Counted from the first letter of the stretch, positions 1 through 6,443 are shown. The stretch: 10,684 bases of DNA from Chloroflexota bacterium (GCA_013697395.1 JACCWY010000422.1:1-10684), one strand, 5' to 3'. The notes: generated from the letters alone by a model not told the origin. A program made the numbers and translations.

Positions 1-125
1 ACGCGGTGGACGACGGGCTGGCCGCGGACGTCACGATCGCGCGGCTCGCGCTCGCGCTCGGCGACGGGCTGCAGGCGGCGGCCCGCCTGCGCCTCCGCGT
101 CGCCGAGCTGGTCGAGCTCCCCTGA
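1..125 (+). CDS. 3' end of an unrecognised gene (partial)
   Basis: An open frame enters from the left edge and ends at TGA 123-125. All 40 visible codons end in G or C, which is the coding signature of this genome and is why this frame was chosen over the other open frames here. The visible tail ends in RLRVAELVELP and reads as an Ala/Leu/Arg-rich amphipathic helix. No family can be assigned from 40 residues. The gene converges on the minus-strand membrane protein that ends at 133, with only 7 bases between the stop codons and a shared hairpin over both. Confidence 0.5.
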   Translation, partial: AVDDGLAADVTIARLALALGDGLQAAARLRLRVAELVELP

Positions 126-139
126 TCGGCGATCAGGGG
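119..139. terminator. Hairpin shared by two convergent stop codons
   Basis: CCCCTGATC and GATCAGGGG form a perfect 9-bp inverted repeat around a 3-base GGC loop. The plus-strand stop (123-125) sits in the left arm and the minus-strand stop (133-135) in the right arm. Its position fits a bidirectional terminator. Neither side has a T-run, so intrinsic termination is only inferred. Confidence 0.4.
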
Positions 140-753
140 TTCGGGCGATCCTCCCGGTCCGACGATCCGAGACTGTCGTCGGCGGACCGCGGCGCGTCGG
201 CGGGTCGAGCCGTGTCGACGGGCCTCGGCTCGTCTGCGCGCGGGGCGGTGTCCACCGGTGAGTCCACCGGGCGGGCGGCCGAGGTATCGGTCGACGTCGG
301 CCGCGTATCGGTCGTGGCGGAAGGCGGGGTTCCCGGTGCTGCCGGAGCCGTGCCGAGCTGGAACTTGCCACCCTCGGACTGGAACTCCAGCCACCCACCC
401 CAGCCCATCATCAACCCGCCGGCGATGCCGACCAGGAGGCCGATGATGTACAGCGGATAGTTACCGAGGAAGCCGATCACCCCGAGGAGCGCAAGCAGGC
501 CGAGCAGGGCGCCGATGCCGGCGATCCCGCCCACGACGAGCATGAGCGAGCCCTTCGAGCCCGGAAGGCTGGTCTGGGGAGACCACGTGGGCAGGAAGAG
601 GATCGCGATCATGGCGAGAGCCAGGATGAACGTGAGCCAGAGCCCGCCGGCTCCGCCACCGAAGCCTACGACTGTGAGAATCGTGCCGACGATCGAAAGG
701 ATGGCGCCCCAGAACGCGAGCCTCTCGTTCGAGTTGAGCTTGCTGAGATCCAT
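133..753 (-). CDS. Hypothetical four-helix membrane protein with a disordered Pro/Asp-rich tail
   Basis: I do not recognise a family. The 206-residue product has four likely membrane helices at about residues 13-31, 37-54, 68-97 and 100-121. Short loops rich in Gly and Pro join them. A tail of about 75 residues follows, rich in Ala, Pro, Thr, Asp and Arg, with imperfect repeats of the RPVD(S/T) type; it looks disordered. The start is well supported: AGGAGG lies 11 bases upstream (765-770). The charged N-terminus (MDLSKLNSNER) precedes helix 1 directly. The gene follows the EamA transporter on the same strand after about 114 bases, so it may be a separate transcript or a distal cistron. No catalytic motif is visible. 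A small integral membrane protein with a cytosolic or external flexible tail is all that can be said. Confidence 0.75.
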   Translation of the reverse strand: MDLSKLNSNERLAFWGAILSIVGTILTVVGFGGGAGGLWLTFILALAMIAILFLPTWSPQTSLPGSKGSLMLVVGGIAGIGALLGLLALLGVIGFLGNYPLYIIGLLVGIAGGLMMGWGGWLEFQSEGGKFQLGTAPAAPGTPPSATTDTRPTSTDTSAARPVDSPVDTAPRADEPRPVDTARPADAPRSADDSLGSSDREDRPNP

Positions 754-764
754 ACCTCGCCGAC

Positions 765-770
765 CCTCCT
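765..770 (-). promoter_or_regulatory. Strong Shine-Dalgarno for the four-helix protein
   Basis: The minus strand reads AGGAGG 11 bases before ATG 753. It is one of the few strong ribosome binding sites in the window and fixes this start. Confidence 0.6.
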
Positions 771-790
771 AAGGTCTTACCGGAATACGG

Positions 791-805
791 CTGCCCTTCG
801 GGCAG
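791..805 (-). terminator. Small GC hairpin after the EamA gene
   Basis: CTGCCC, a 3-base loop and GGGCAG form a perfect 6-bp stem about 60 bases past the EamA stop. No U-tract follows on the minus strand, so a terminator role is tentative. The rest of the 754-867 gap shows nothing else clear apart from the ribosome binding site at 765-770. Confidence 0.25.
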
Positions 806-867
806 GTCCGCTCGGGACGGTACCACACGCCGCCAACGTGAACGGCGGTGAATTCGAGGGTGCGGCG

Positions 868-1830
868 TCAGCCCTGCGGCTTCGCCACCGTCGTTGCCCG
901 CGTCCCGAACAGCGGTCGCGAGCCCCAGCGCGCATTGACGAGCGCGATCCCGCCGATCACGAGCGCCGTGCCCACCAGCAGCCCCGCGTCGATCTCCTCG
1001 GCCAGGACCACTGCCCCGAGGACGATGCCGAACACCGGCAGGAGGTACGCGACCATCGATGTGCGCGTGGCGCCCCAGTTGCCCAGCAGGCGGAAGAAGA
1101 GGAGATAGGCGGCGCCGGAGCCGAGCAGGCCCAGCCAGATGATCGCCAGGATCGCGTCGGGGCGCAGCGGGATCCTCAGCGGTCGCTCGAAGATGAGGGC
1201 CAGGACGGCGACCATCACGAGCGCGAATCCCACCTGGAAGAGGGCCGGAATCATCGGCCGCAGGCCGTGAACCATGCGCCTGGCATAGACGCCGCCGATC
1301 GCGTACGACAGCGACGAGCCGATGAGCGCCAGCTTCGCCGTCAGGTTGCCGCCGACGAGATCGGCGGGATCGAAGCCGACCAGGATCGCGACGCCGATGA
1401 AGCCGAGCGCCAGGCCGGCAAGCCGGTTGACGCTGATCGGCTCGTCCCTGAGGAAGACCGCCGCGATCACGATCACGAACAGGGGAACGGACCCGTTCAG
1501 GACCGATGCCAGCGTGGAGTCGACGCTCTGCTCCGCCCACGTGATGAGCGAGAACGGGATGGCGACGCTGAATGCGGCCATGACGAGCAGATGGCCATAC
1601 ATCCGCGGGTTGCGCGGCAGCCGCTCGCGCGCGGCGGCCACGACCACGCCCAGGAGCGCGAACCCGACGAGGAGCCGCATCGCGACGAGCGTGAACGGCT
1701 GGAGGCCGGCGTCGACGCCGATCTTGATGAACAGGTAGCTGCTGCCCCACAGGAAGCCGAGCAGGATGAACAGCAGCCAGTCGAGCCGCGACGACGTCGC
1801 GGGCGTCGGGGCCGGAGGTGCGGGTGCCAT
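868..1830 (-). CDS. EamA/DMT-superfamily transporter
   Basis: A 320-residue protein with about ten hydrophobic helices arranged as two EamA repeats, at roughly residues 19-140 and 154-300. Typical signatures are GFLWGSSYLFIKIG in the first helix and FLRDEPIS at the end of repeat 1. AYLLPVFGIVLGAVVLAEE sits in repeat 2, where the family carries its conserved Pro and Glu. EamA proteins are inner-membrane carriers of the drug/metabolite transporter superfamily, and many export amino acids or other metabolites. The substrate cannot be told from sequence. The frame also allows an ATG at 1860 (10 residues more), but that codon has no ribosome binding site, whereas ATG 1830 has GGAGA just upstream and the extra residues are polar and weakly coding. 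The gene lies downstream of ssrA on the same strand, about 110 bases from the tmRNA 3' end, and probably has no functional tie to the rescue system. Confidence 0.88.
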   Translation of the reverse strand: MAPAPPAPTPATSSRLDWLLFILLGFLWGSSYLFIKIGVDAGLQPFTLVAMRLLVGFALLGVVVAAARERLPRNPRMYGHLLVMAAFSVAIPFSLITWAEQSVDSTLASVLNGSVPLFVIVIAAVFLRDEPISVNRLAGLALGFIGVAILVGFDPADLVGGNLTAKLALIGSSLSYAIGGVYARRMVHGLRPMIPALFQVGFALVMVAVLALIFERPLRIPLRPDAILAIIWLGLLGSGAAYLLFFRLLGNWGATRTSMVAYLLPVFGIVLGAVVLAEEIDAGLLVGTALVIGGIALVNARWGSRPLFGTRATTVAKPQG

Positions 1831-1834
1831 CGGT

Positions 1835-1839
1835 TCTCC
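1835..1839 (-). promoter_or_regulatory. Ribosome binding site that decides the EamA start
   Basis: The minus strand reads GGAGA, then ACCG, then ATG 1830. No comparable site precedes the alternative ATG at 1860, so the shorter protein is preferred. Confidence 0.5.
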
Positions 1840-1943
1840 GTGTCGAGCGCGAGCGTCCATCGTCGGAGCGTTCGGGGACCGCGACCAGATCCAGCTTGAT
1901 CTCGAAAGAGAGGGCCAGATGGGCTGGCGGGATCGGTGAGTGA

Positions 1944-2306
1944 TGGTGGAGATGGGGGAGAATCGAACTCCCCGTCCAGAACACGGTCGCCGAGAACTTC
2001 CTACAGGTATTTCCGGCCAACTTGCGTTTCGCGATGCGGGCCCCCGACCGGCGGGGTGCTTCGCTTGCTATCCGGTGATGCCTCTCGGCTCTTTGACGCC
2101 ACTCACCGGAGTCGGCGGCGCCGCACCTCCCCGAATGACATCTTCGCCGTCCGGGGAGGGTGGACGACGTCAATGCTCACTGCCTAAGCAGCGAGGGCGT
2201 AACTATCGTTGCCAGTTACAGCAATTGCCCGCTTTTTTACGAGGCCTGCGAGCAACCTCGACCTGCGATTCTCGGTTCCCGGGCGCTGTCGAAACCTGAC
2301 ATCCCC
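1944..2306 (-). ncRNA. ssrA: Transfer-messenger RNA (tmRNA)
   Basis: tmRNA frees stalled ribosomes: charged with Ala and carried by SmpB, it enters the A site, then serves as the message for a degradation tag. The 5' end begins GGGGATGTCAGG followed by TTTCGACAG, close to the E. coli and Bacillus tmRNA starts. The 3' end carries a T arm (GGGGAGTTCGATTCTCCCC) and ends CATCTCCACCA, so CCA is encoded. The 5' GGGGATG pairs with CATCTCC and includes the G3-U wobble that alanyl-tRNA synthetase reads. The tag reading frame lies at 2184-2213. The length of 363 nt is normal for a one-piece tmRNA. smpB lies upstream on the same strand, and ssrA has its own promoter. I see no clear intrinsic terminator in the about 80 bases below the 3' end. 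The several frames open across this gene are spurious. Confidence 0.96.
2184..2213 (-). other. tmRNA tag-peptide reading frame, GNDSYALAA
   Basis: Reading the minus strand from 2213 gives GGC AAC GAT AGT TAC GCC CTC GCT GCT TAG. The ending YALAA matches the E. coli tag ANDENYALAA, which ClpXP and related proteases recognise. The five bases before the resume codon are UAACU, keeping the U(-5)A(-4) of E. coli UAGUC. The resume codon encodes Gly here, not Ala, and a single TAG ends the frame. Confidence 0.9.
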
Positions 2307-2713
2307 ACGAAACCGAACGGCCACCATCATACCAGACTGGTGCGCCGATGTGAACACCCGTTCTAACTGGGGCGCGACATTCGGCGCCCGCGTGGTGAAT
2401 CCTATCGGGCTTTCACCGGGGAGCGATACTTATGTCGATGCGCTAGCTGTCCGCGGGTGCGAGTCAGAGAGCCGCTGACGCAACGGCCGGGAAGTCAAGC
2501 GGCTATTCATCGACGGACTGGTGGGTCGAGAAGCCGGGTCCCCATGCTGCATTCATTCACCGGGAGACTGCCGGCTACTCGAAATGCGCGTCTCGGGCGG
2601 TGCTGCGCACGGACTCCAAGCGTAGGGATGCGCGAACAGTCCGCGGGCGAATATCTGATGGGGTCAATAGGGCGCCAACCCGAGAGCCCCTTGATCGGCC
2701 GCGGGAGCCAAGG
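2307..2713. other. Non-coding gap between smpB and ssrA
   Basis: About 400 bases without a credible gene: the open frames here lack a ribosome binding site and the G/C third-position bias. Besides the ssrA promoter it holds two inverted repeats. GGGCGC/GCGCCC at 2370-2389 (6 bp, 8-base loop) lies just upstream of the ssrA -35. GGTGAA/TTCACC spans 2394-2417 (6 bp, 12-base loop). Either could belong to the 3' end of the smpB transcript, but neither has a U-run. No tRNA-like T arm is visible. Confidence 0.5.
2326..2354 (-). promoter_or_regulatory. Near-consensus promoter of ssrA
   Basis: The minus strand has TTCACA (5/6 to the -35 consensus) at 2349-2354, a 17-base spacer, and TATGAT (5/6 to -10) at 2326-2331. 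The bases TGG directly before the -10 make it an extended -10. Transcription should begin about 12 bases ahead of the mature 5' end at 2306, leaving a short leader that RNase P would remove. Confidence 0.75.
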
Positions 2714-3178
2714 CTAGAGCTTGATGCGGCCGGATTCCTTGGACTCGCGCTCCAGCTCGCGCCGCACGTCACGCTCGGCGATGGTTCGACGCTTGTCATG
2801 GAGCTTCTTGCCCCGCCCGATCCCGAGCTCCAGCTTGGCGCGCCCGCGGCGGATGTAGAGCCGCAGCGGCACGATCGTCAGGCCCTTCGCGGCCTGGAGC
2901 CCGGTCAGCTCGGCGATCTGATCGCGGTGGATCAGCAGCTTGCGGGTGCGGGTCGGCTCATGGTTGTTGCGGTTCCCCTGCGCGTACTCGGCGATATGGG
3001 CGCCGATGAGCCAGGCCTCCCCCTTCTCGACCCGCGCGTAAGCCTCGGCGATGTTCACCCTGTGGGCTCGGACGCTCTTGATCTCGGTGCCGGTCAGCAC
3101 GAGACCCGCCTCGAGGGTGTCCTCGATGGCGTAGTCGTGATGGGCGCGTCGGTTGACGGCGATCGTCTCGTCGGGCAT
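2714..3178 (-). CDS. smpB: SsrA-binding protein SmpB
   Basis: SmpB binds the tRNA-like end of tmRNA, stands in for the missing anticodon arm and places tmRNA in the empty A site of stalled ribosomes. The 154-residue length is typical. Family signatures appear in order: NRRAHHDYAI near residue 9, LTGTEIKSVRAHRVNI at 28-43, EAWLIGAHIAEY at 54-65, the RTRKLLIHRDQI stretch at 77-88, VPLRLYIRRGRAKLELG at 103-119 and GKKLHDKR at 123-130. The basic tail at 131-154 (ERDVRRELERESKESGRIKL) is the part that folds into the mRNA channel. The start matches the family N-terminus, although no good ribosome binding site precedes it. Its RNA partner ssrA lies about 400 bases downstream on the same strand. A hairpin and a tiny ORF precede it. 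Confidence 0.97.
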   Translation of the reverse strand: MPDETIAVNRRAHHDYAIEDTLEAGLVLTGTEIKSVRAHRVNIAEAYARVEKGEAWLIGAHIAEYAQGNRNNHEPTRTRKLLIHRDQIAELTGLQAAKGLTIVPLRLYIRRGRAKLELGIGRGKKLHDKRRTIAERDVRRELERESKESGRIKL

Positions 3179-3233
3179 CGGTCGAAACTCTGGGTGGAGG
3201 GCTCCGGGTGAGGTGAGGTGGCGGACATGGAGA

Positions 3234-3256
3234 GAGCCGGCCGTTTCGGCCGGCTC
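3234..3256 (-). terminator. Strong GC hairpin between the leader ORF and smpB
   Basis: GAGCCGGCCG and CGGCCGGCTC form a perfect 10-bp stem with a 3-base loop. It begins 28 bases after the leader ORF stop and ends 55 bases before the smpB start. The base run after it on the minus strand is TCTCC, not a U-tract. It may be an attenuator, a transcript-stabilising stem at an operon boundary, or a Rho-assisted terminator. The structure is certain; the role is inferred. Confidence 0.5.
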
Positions 3257-3284
3257 CTCCGTCGCTACACCACGCGAAGCTGTG

Positions 3285-3326
3285 TTAGGCCACTGCCTCG
3301 GTGGTGGCGTGCGTGGAACTATCCAT
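3285..3326 (-). CDS. Candidate 13-residue leader peptide MDSSTHATTEAVA
   Basis: A very short frame starts at ATG 3326 and stops at TAA 3285. What makes it credible is the ribosome binding site: GAAAGGAGGTG at 3336-3346 is complementary to the usual 16S rRNA 3' tail over 11 bases, the best such match in the window. ATG lies 11 bases past AGGAGG; an in-frame TTG at 3332 lies at the better 5-base spacing and would give 15 residues. The site comes 13 bases after the S41 protease stop, so coupling to that gene is possible. The peptide is rich in Ser, Thr and Ala and resembles nothing I know. A leader peptide controlling smpB, or a small independent protein, are both possible. Confidence 0.4.
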   Translation of the reverse strand: MDSSTHATTEAVA

Positions 3327-3339
3327 CAGCAACACCACC
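3300..3339 (-). promoter_or_regulatory. Inverted repeat able to mask the leader Shine-Dalgarno
   Basis: On the mRNA, GGTGGTG (3333-3339) overlaps the end of the Shine-Dalgarno. It can pair over 7 bp with CACCACC (3300-3306) inside the leader ORF, leaving a 26-base loop that holds the start codon. Ribosomes on the ORF would break this stem. Regulation is inferred from the pairing only. Confidence 0.35.
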
Positions 3340-3346
3340 TCCTTTC
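3336..3346 (-). promoter_or_regulatory. Unusually long Shine-Dalgarno
   Basis: The minus strand reads GAAAGGAGGTG, an 11-base perfect complement of the common 16S rRNA 3' tail CACCTCCTTTC. It serves no long gene; only the 13-codon ORF follows. Confidence 0.6.
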
Positions 3347-3359
3347 GTTGACGGCGATG

Positions 3360-4727
3360 CTAGCAGATGGGTCGCGAGCCGACAATGCCGACCACGATCC
3401 CGGCCGCCGACGCGGAGGGCGACCCGGATGGTGCGGCCTCGTCGGTCTCGTCCGCGACCGGATCACCCGCCAGGTGGGCGAGTGCCGCGTCGAGAACCGG
3501 GTCCTCCTCGGGCGGAGTCTCGGGGGTGCGGGCCGCCCTGATATCGGGCTGGATGCCGTCGGGAGCGACGCTGTTGTGCTCCGCGGTGAACCATCGGCTG
3601 ATGGTGATCCGCACGCCACCGCTGTTCTCGAGGCTGCCCCAGACCTGGACGGTGTTCTTGCCGAACGATGACTCGCCCACCACCGTGGCGCGACCCGATT
3701 CCTGGAGGGCGGCCGCCACGATCTCCGAGGCGGAGGCCGAGCCCTCGTTGATGAGCACGACTACCGGCAGCTCCGGATCGGTCGCGATGCCGTCTCCGGT
3801 GGACGTCCATTCCCGCACGCCCTCGCGCACGGACTCCTGGGTGAAGATCAGCCCATCGTCGATGAACTGGCTGGCGACCTTCTGCGCGGCATCGATGTAG
3901 CCGCCCGGGTTGTCGCGGAGGTCGAACACGATCTGGTCCGCGCCATCGCCGAGCAGCTCCGCCAGCCCGGCGGCGAACTGGTCGGCGGCTGGCGCCGAGA
4001 AGCCGTTCAGCGCGATGTAGCCGATGTGGCCCTCGATGAGCCGCGTCTCGACCTCCCGGAGCTCGATCTCGGCGCGCGTGATGGTGAGGTCGAAGGGCTC
4101 GCTGTCGCGCTGCAGCGTCAGGGTCACATCGGTACCGGACTCGCCGCGGATCCGGCTGATCTGGTCCTCCATGGTCGACCCGTCGACCGACTCGCCGTCG
4201 ACCGCCAGCACGACGTCCCCGGCCATGACTCCCGCCCCCTCGGCCGGTGATCCGGCCAGCGGCGCGAGGACGACGAAGCGGCAGTTCTCGCTGAACTCAG
4301 TGCAGGCGGCAAGATCCTCGGGATCCTCGATGTTGCGGATCGCCATCTCGGCGCCGATCCCGCTGAAGGTTCCCGACAGGTCGTCGCGTGCCTGCTGGAA
4401 TTGCTCGGGTGGCATGTAGCCCGAATACGGGTCGCGCACGCCGTACTGGAACATCCCCTCGATCGCGCCCTCCGCCAGCTGCTCGGGATCCACCTCGTCC
4501 ACGTACTCCGCCTGGATCCGGTCGTATGCCTCGCAGAAGGCGGCGAAGGCCTCATCCGGCGCGGCGCAATCGGAGCTGCCGCCGGCGCCGGCGGCGAGGT
4601 ATCCACCGGCGAACAGGAGGGCGCCCACCACGGCGGCCAGGGTCAGCGAAATGATCCACGGGACGGCCCCGCCGCCCTGCGACGTGGTGGGTCGATGAGC
4701 CGGCGGCTGGGGCGAGGAATCGTTCAT
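3360..4727 (-). CDS. S41 carboxyl-terminal processing protease (Ctp family)
   Basis: A membrane-anchored Ser/Lys protease of 455 residues that should act outside the cytoplasmic membrane. A polar N-terminus of about 22 residues leads to one membrane segment (23-47). Next comes the family's N-terminal helical region, with DPYSGYM at 99-105. A PDZ domain spans roughly 118-218 (SGIGAEM at its start; AGSPAEGAGVMAGDVVLAVDG inside). The catalytic core follows at 225-400: IGYIALNGF, FDLRDNPGGYID, and NEGSASASE with Ser332 as likely nucleophile. Lys357 in FGKNTVQ lies 25 residues later, as in E. coli Prc, with Gln361 after it. The family usually has GKGTVQ. The C-terminal 50 residues are acidic, then Ser/Ala rich. 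Two cysteine pairs (54/65, 142/149) lie in the external part. Ctp proteases trim C-termini of exported proteins and regulators. In Bacillus a ctp gene also sits beside ftsEX. No ribosome binding site precedes ATG 4727, but a -10-like element does. Confidence 0.93.
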   Translation of the reverse strand: MNDSSPQPPAHRPTTSQGGGAVPWIISLTLAAVVGALLFAGGYLAAGAGGSSDCAAPDEAFAAFCEAYDRIQAEYVDEVDPEQLAEGAIEGMFQYGVRDPYSGYMPPEQFQQARDDLSGTFSGIGAEMAIRNIEDPEDLAACTEFSENCRFVVLAPLAGSPAEGAGVMAGDVVLAVDGESVDGSTMEDQISRIRGESGTDVTLTLQRDSEPFDLTITRAEIELREVETRLIEGHIGYIALNGFSAPAADQFAAGLAELLGDGADQIVFDLRDNPGGYIDAAQKVASQFIDDGLIFTQESVREGVREWTSTGDGIATDPELPVVVLINEGSASASEIVAAALQESGRATVVGESSFGKNTVQVWGSLENSGGVRITISRWFTAEHNSVAPDGIQPDIRAARTPETPPEEDPVLDAALAHLAGDPVADETDEAAPSGSPSASAAGIVVGIVGSRPIC

Positions 4728-4737
4728 GGGAGCACTG

Positions 4738-4746
4738 AGTCTAGCA
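4738..4746 (-). promoter_or_regulatory. Possible extended -10 for the S41 protease gene
   Basis: The minus strand reads TGC TAGACT, ending 10 bases before ATG 4727, in the 72-base gap after ftsX. No convincing -35 is seen. If used, the transcript would have almost no leader, which would fit the missing ribosome binding site. Confidence 0.25.
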
Positions 4747-4799
4747 ACGCACGCTCGGCGTCACGTGTGCGGCCAATTACGTTTCCGACACACGCCGCC

Positions 4800-5699
4800 T
4801 CAGCGCGCGGCCGTCAGGTACGAGCGGACGCTGATCCAGGACCCCACTGCGCCGACTCCGAGGCCGACCGCGAAGAGCACGATCGAGATGGTCGTCAGGA
4901 AGCGGCCGCTCACGGCGGTCGGCATCTGGAAGATGCGGACCATGGCCGGCTGGATCGGATCCCACACCGCGGCGACGAGCGCGATGGTGATCACCGCGCC
5001 AACCAGCCCGCACAGGATGCCCTCAAGGATGAAGGGCCAACGGATGAACGAGTCCGATGCGCCGACCAGCCGCATGATCTCGATCTCGTTGGCACGGCTG
5101 TAGACCGCGATGCGGATCGTGTTGATGATCATGAACAGGACGGTGAGCCCGACCAGCCCCACACCGATGATCCCGACCGTGCGGATCACGTTGATCACCC
5201 CGAGCAGCGTGTCGTACTGGGCCTGCTTGGTCAGCACGCGCTCGACGTCGTCGTGCTCCGACAGGACCGACCCGACGTCACCCGACGCGTTCGGATCGGT
5301 CAGGCTGATCTCGAGGCTGGCGAACAGCGTGATGTTCGAGTCCGGGTCGCCGAGGTCCAGCTCGCGGCCGACCTCGCGATACGACTCGCGCAGGCGGTCC
5401 ATCGCCGCCGACGGCGACACGTACTCGACCGATGCCACGCCCGGCAGCGCCTCGACCTCCTCGGTGAGCGCACGGCGGTCGTCGGCCGGCAGGTCGTCGA
5501 CCAGCTGGGCCGTGATGGCGACCTTGCTCTCGATGAACTCGAGACCCGAGTTGAGGCCCGCGATGACGATCAGGAGCGAAGCCAGCAGGACCAGCATCAG
5601 GATCACGGTCGCCGTCGCTGCAAGGCTCATCATTGCGTTGCGCCAGAAGCCCTGCCAGGCGCGGACGACGCTGAAGCCGACGAAGCGCAGGAAGCCCAT
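4800..5699 (-). CDS. ftsX: Cell-division protein FtsX
   Basis: FtsX is the membrane half of the FtsEX complex, which couples ATP hydrolysis in FtsE to activation of peptidoglycan hydrolases outside the cell. The 299-residue length is usual for Gram-positive-type FtsX. Four membrane helices are visible at about 24-49, 169-195, 222-245 and 269-290. The large external loop (50-168), which contacts the hydrolase or its adaptor, lies between helices 1 and 2. The cytoplasmic stretch NTIRIAVYSRANEIEIMRLVGAS at 193-215 (shown in short: NTIRIAVYSR then EIEIMRLVGA) is the family hallmark and contacts FtsE. The start codon lies 6 bases after the ftsE stop, so the two are translationally coupled. No hydrolase partner gene is visible in the window. 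Confidence 0.96.
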   Translation of the reverse strand: MGFLRFVGFSVVRAWQGFWRNAMMSLAATATVILMLVLLASLLIVIAGLNSGLEFIESKVAITAQLVDDLPADDRRALTEEVEALPGVASVEYVSPSAAMDRLRESYREVGRELDLGDPDSNITLFASLEISLTDPNASGDVGSVLSEHDDVERVLTKQAQYDTLLGVINVIRTVGIIGVGLVGLTVLFMIINTIRIAVYSRANEIEIMRLVGASDSFIRWPFILEGILCGLVGAVITIALVAAVWDPIQPAMVRIFQMPTAVSGRFLTTISIVLFAVGLGVGAVGSWISVRSYLTAAR

Positions 5700-5705
5700 C
5701 GCCGC

Positions 5706-6443
5706 CTAGTACTCGCGCTCGTAGGCCGCAGCCGACTCGTCGCGCACGAGATGCCCGCCCTCGAGCGCGAGGACCCGCCGCCGCATCGCGTTCACGATCT
5801 CCTGGTTGTGGGTCGCCATCAGGACGGTCGTGCCGAGCTCGTTGATCTGGATGAGCAGCTGGATGATCTCCCAGCTCGTTACCGGGTCGAGGTTCCCCGT
5901 CGGCTCATCGGCGATGAGGATGGCCGGATCGTGCACGAGCGCCCGTGCGATGGCGGTGCGCTGCTGCTCCCCGCCGGACAACTGGGTCGGCAGGTGATGC
6001 GCATGCTCGTGGAGCCCGACGAGATTGAGCAGCTGCGGGACCCGCTGGCGGGTCGCCGTCCCGGCCGTGCCGGTCACGTCGAGGGCGAAGGCCACGTTCT
6101 CCCAGACGGTCTTGTTCGGCAGGAGGCGGAAGTCCTGGAAGACGATGCCGATTCGCCGGCGCAGACCAGGCACCTGGCCGCGACGCATGTGGAGGAGGTC
6201 GCGGCCGGCGACCTGCACCTGGCCGGTCGTTGGGAGCTGCTCGCGGATCAGGAGCCGGATGAAGGTGCTCTTGCCGGCTCCGGACGGGCCGACGAGGAAG
6301 ACGAAGTCGCCGCGCCCGATCTCGACGTTGACGTCGGCCAGTGCGACCTTCCCGTTGGGATAGGTCATACCGACGTCCACCATGCTGATGACCGGTGCGT
6401 CGGCATTCTCTGTGCGCGCCCGTCGGCGCAGGAGGGATGTCAT
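5706..6443 (-). CDS. ftsE: Cell-division ATP-binding protein FtsE
   Basis: FtsE is the cytoplasmic ABC-type ATPase of FtsEX. All ABC motifs are intact in the 245 residues: Walker A GPSGAGKST (52-60), Q-loop Gln103 in VFQDFRLLP, signature LSGGEQ (155-160), Walker B ILIADE (175-180), D-loop around 184-186 and switch His212 in MATHNQEIVNAM. The segment VFQDFRLLPNKTVWENVAFAL is typical for FtsE. The N-terminus has about 18 residues more than E. coli FtsE, which aligns from near VISMVDVGMTY. ATG 6443 and the internal ATG at 6383 both lack a ribosome binding site, so the start is uncertain. A 7-bp hairpin covers ATG 6443. The gene follows prfB after 79 bases and precedes ftsX by 6. Confidence 0.95.
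   Translation of the reverse strand: MTSLLRRRARTENADAPVISMVDVGMTYPNGKVALADVNVEIGRGDFVFLVGPSGAGKSTFIRLLIREQLPTTGQVQVAGRDLLHMRRGQVPGLRRRIGIVFQDFRLLPNKTVWENVAFALDVTGTAGTATRQRVPQLLNLVGLHEHAHHLPTQLSGGEQQRTAIARALVHDPAILIADEPTGNLDPVTSWEIIQLLIQINELGTTVLMATHNQEIVNAMRRRVLALEGGHLVRDESAAAYEREY

Noticed and set aside
1831..1860. The longer EamA start at ATG 1860
   Set aside because: It has no ribosome binding site, while ATG 1830 has GGAGA at good spacing and still precedes the first membrane helix.
1861..1943. An integration site at the tmRNA 3' end
   Set aside because: ssrA is a common target of integrases, but no duplicated 3' fragment, integrase or foreign-looking DNA follows; the EamA gene begins within about 110 bases.
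461..2173. A 570-codon minus-strand open frame
   Set aside because: It runs through the tmRNA and the EamA gene in another frame, is Arg-rich with no domain, and has the look of a GC-rich shadow.
2307..2713. A tRNA or 6S-type RNA in the smpB-ssrA gap
   Set aside because: No T-arm consensus, acceptor pairing or long imperfect stem was found on either strand.
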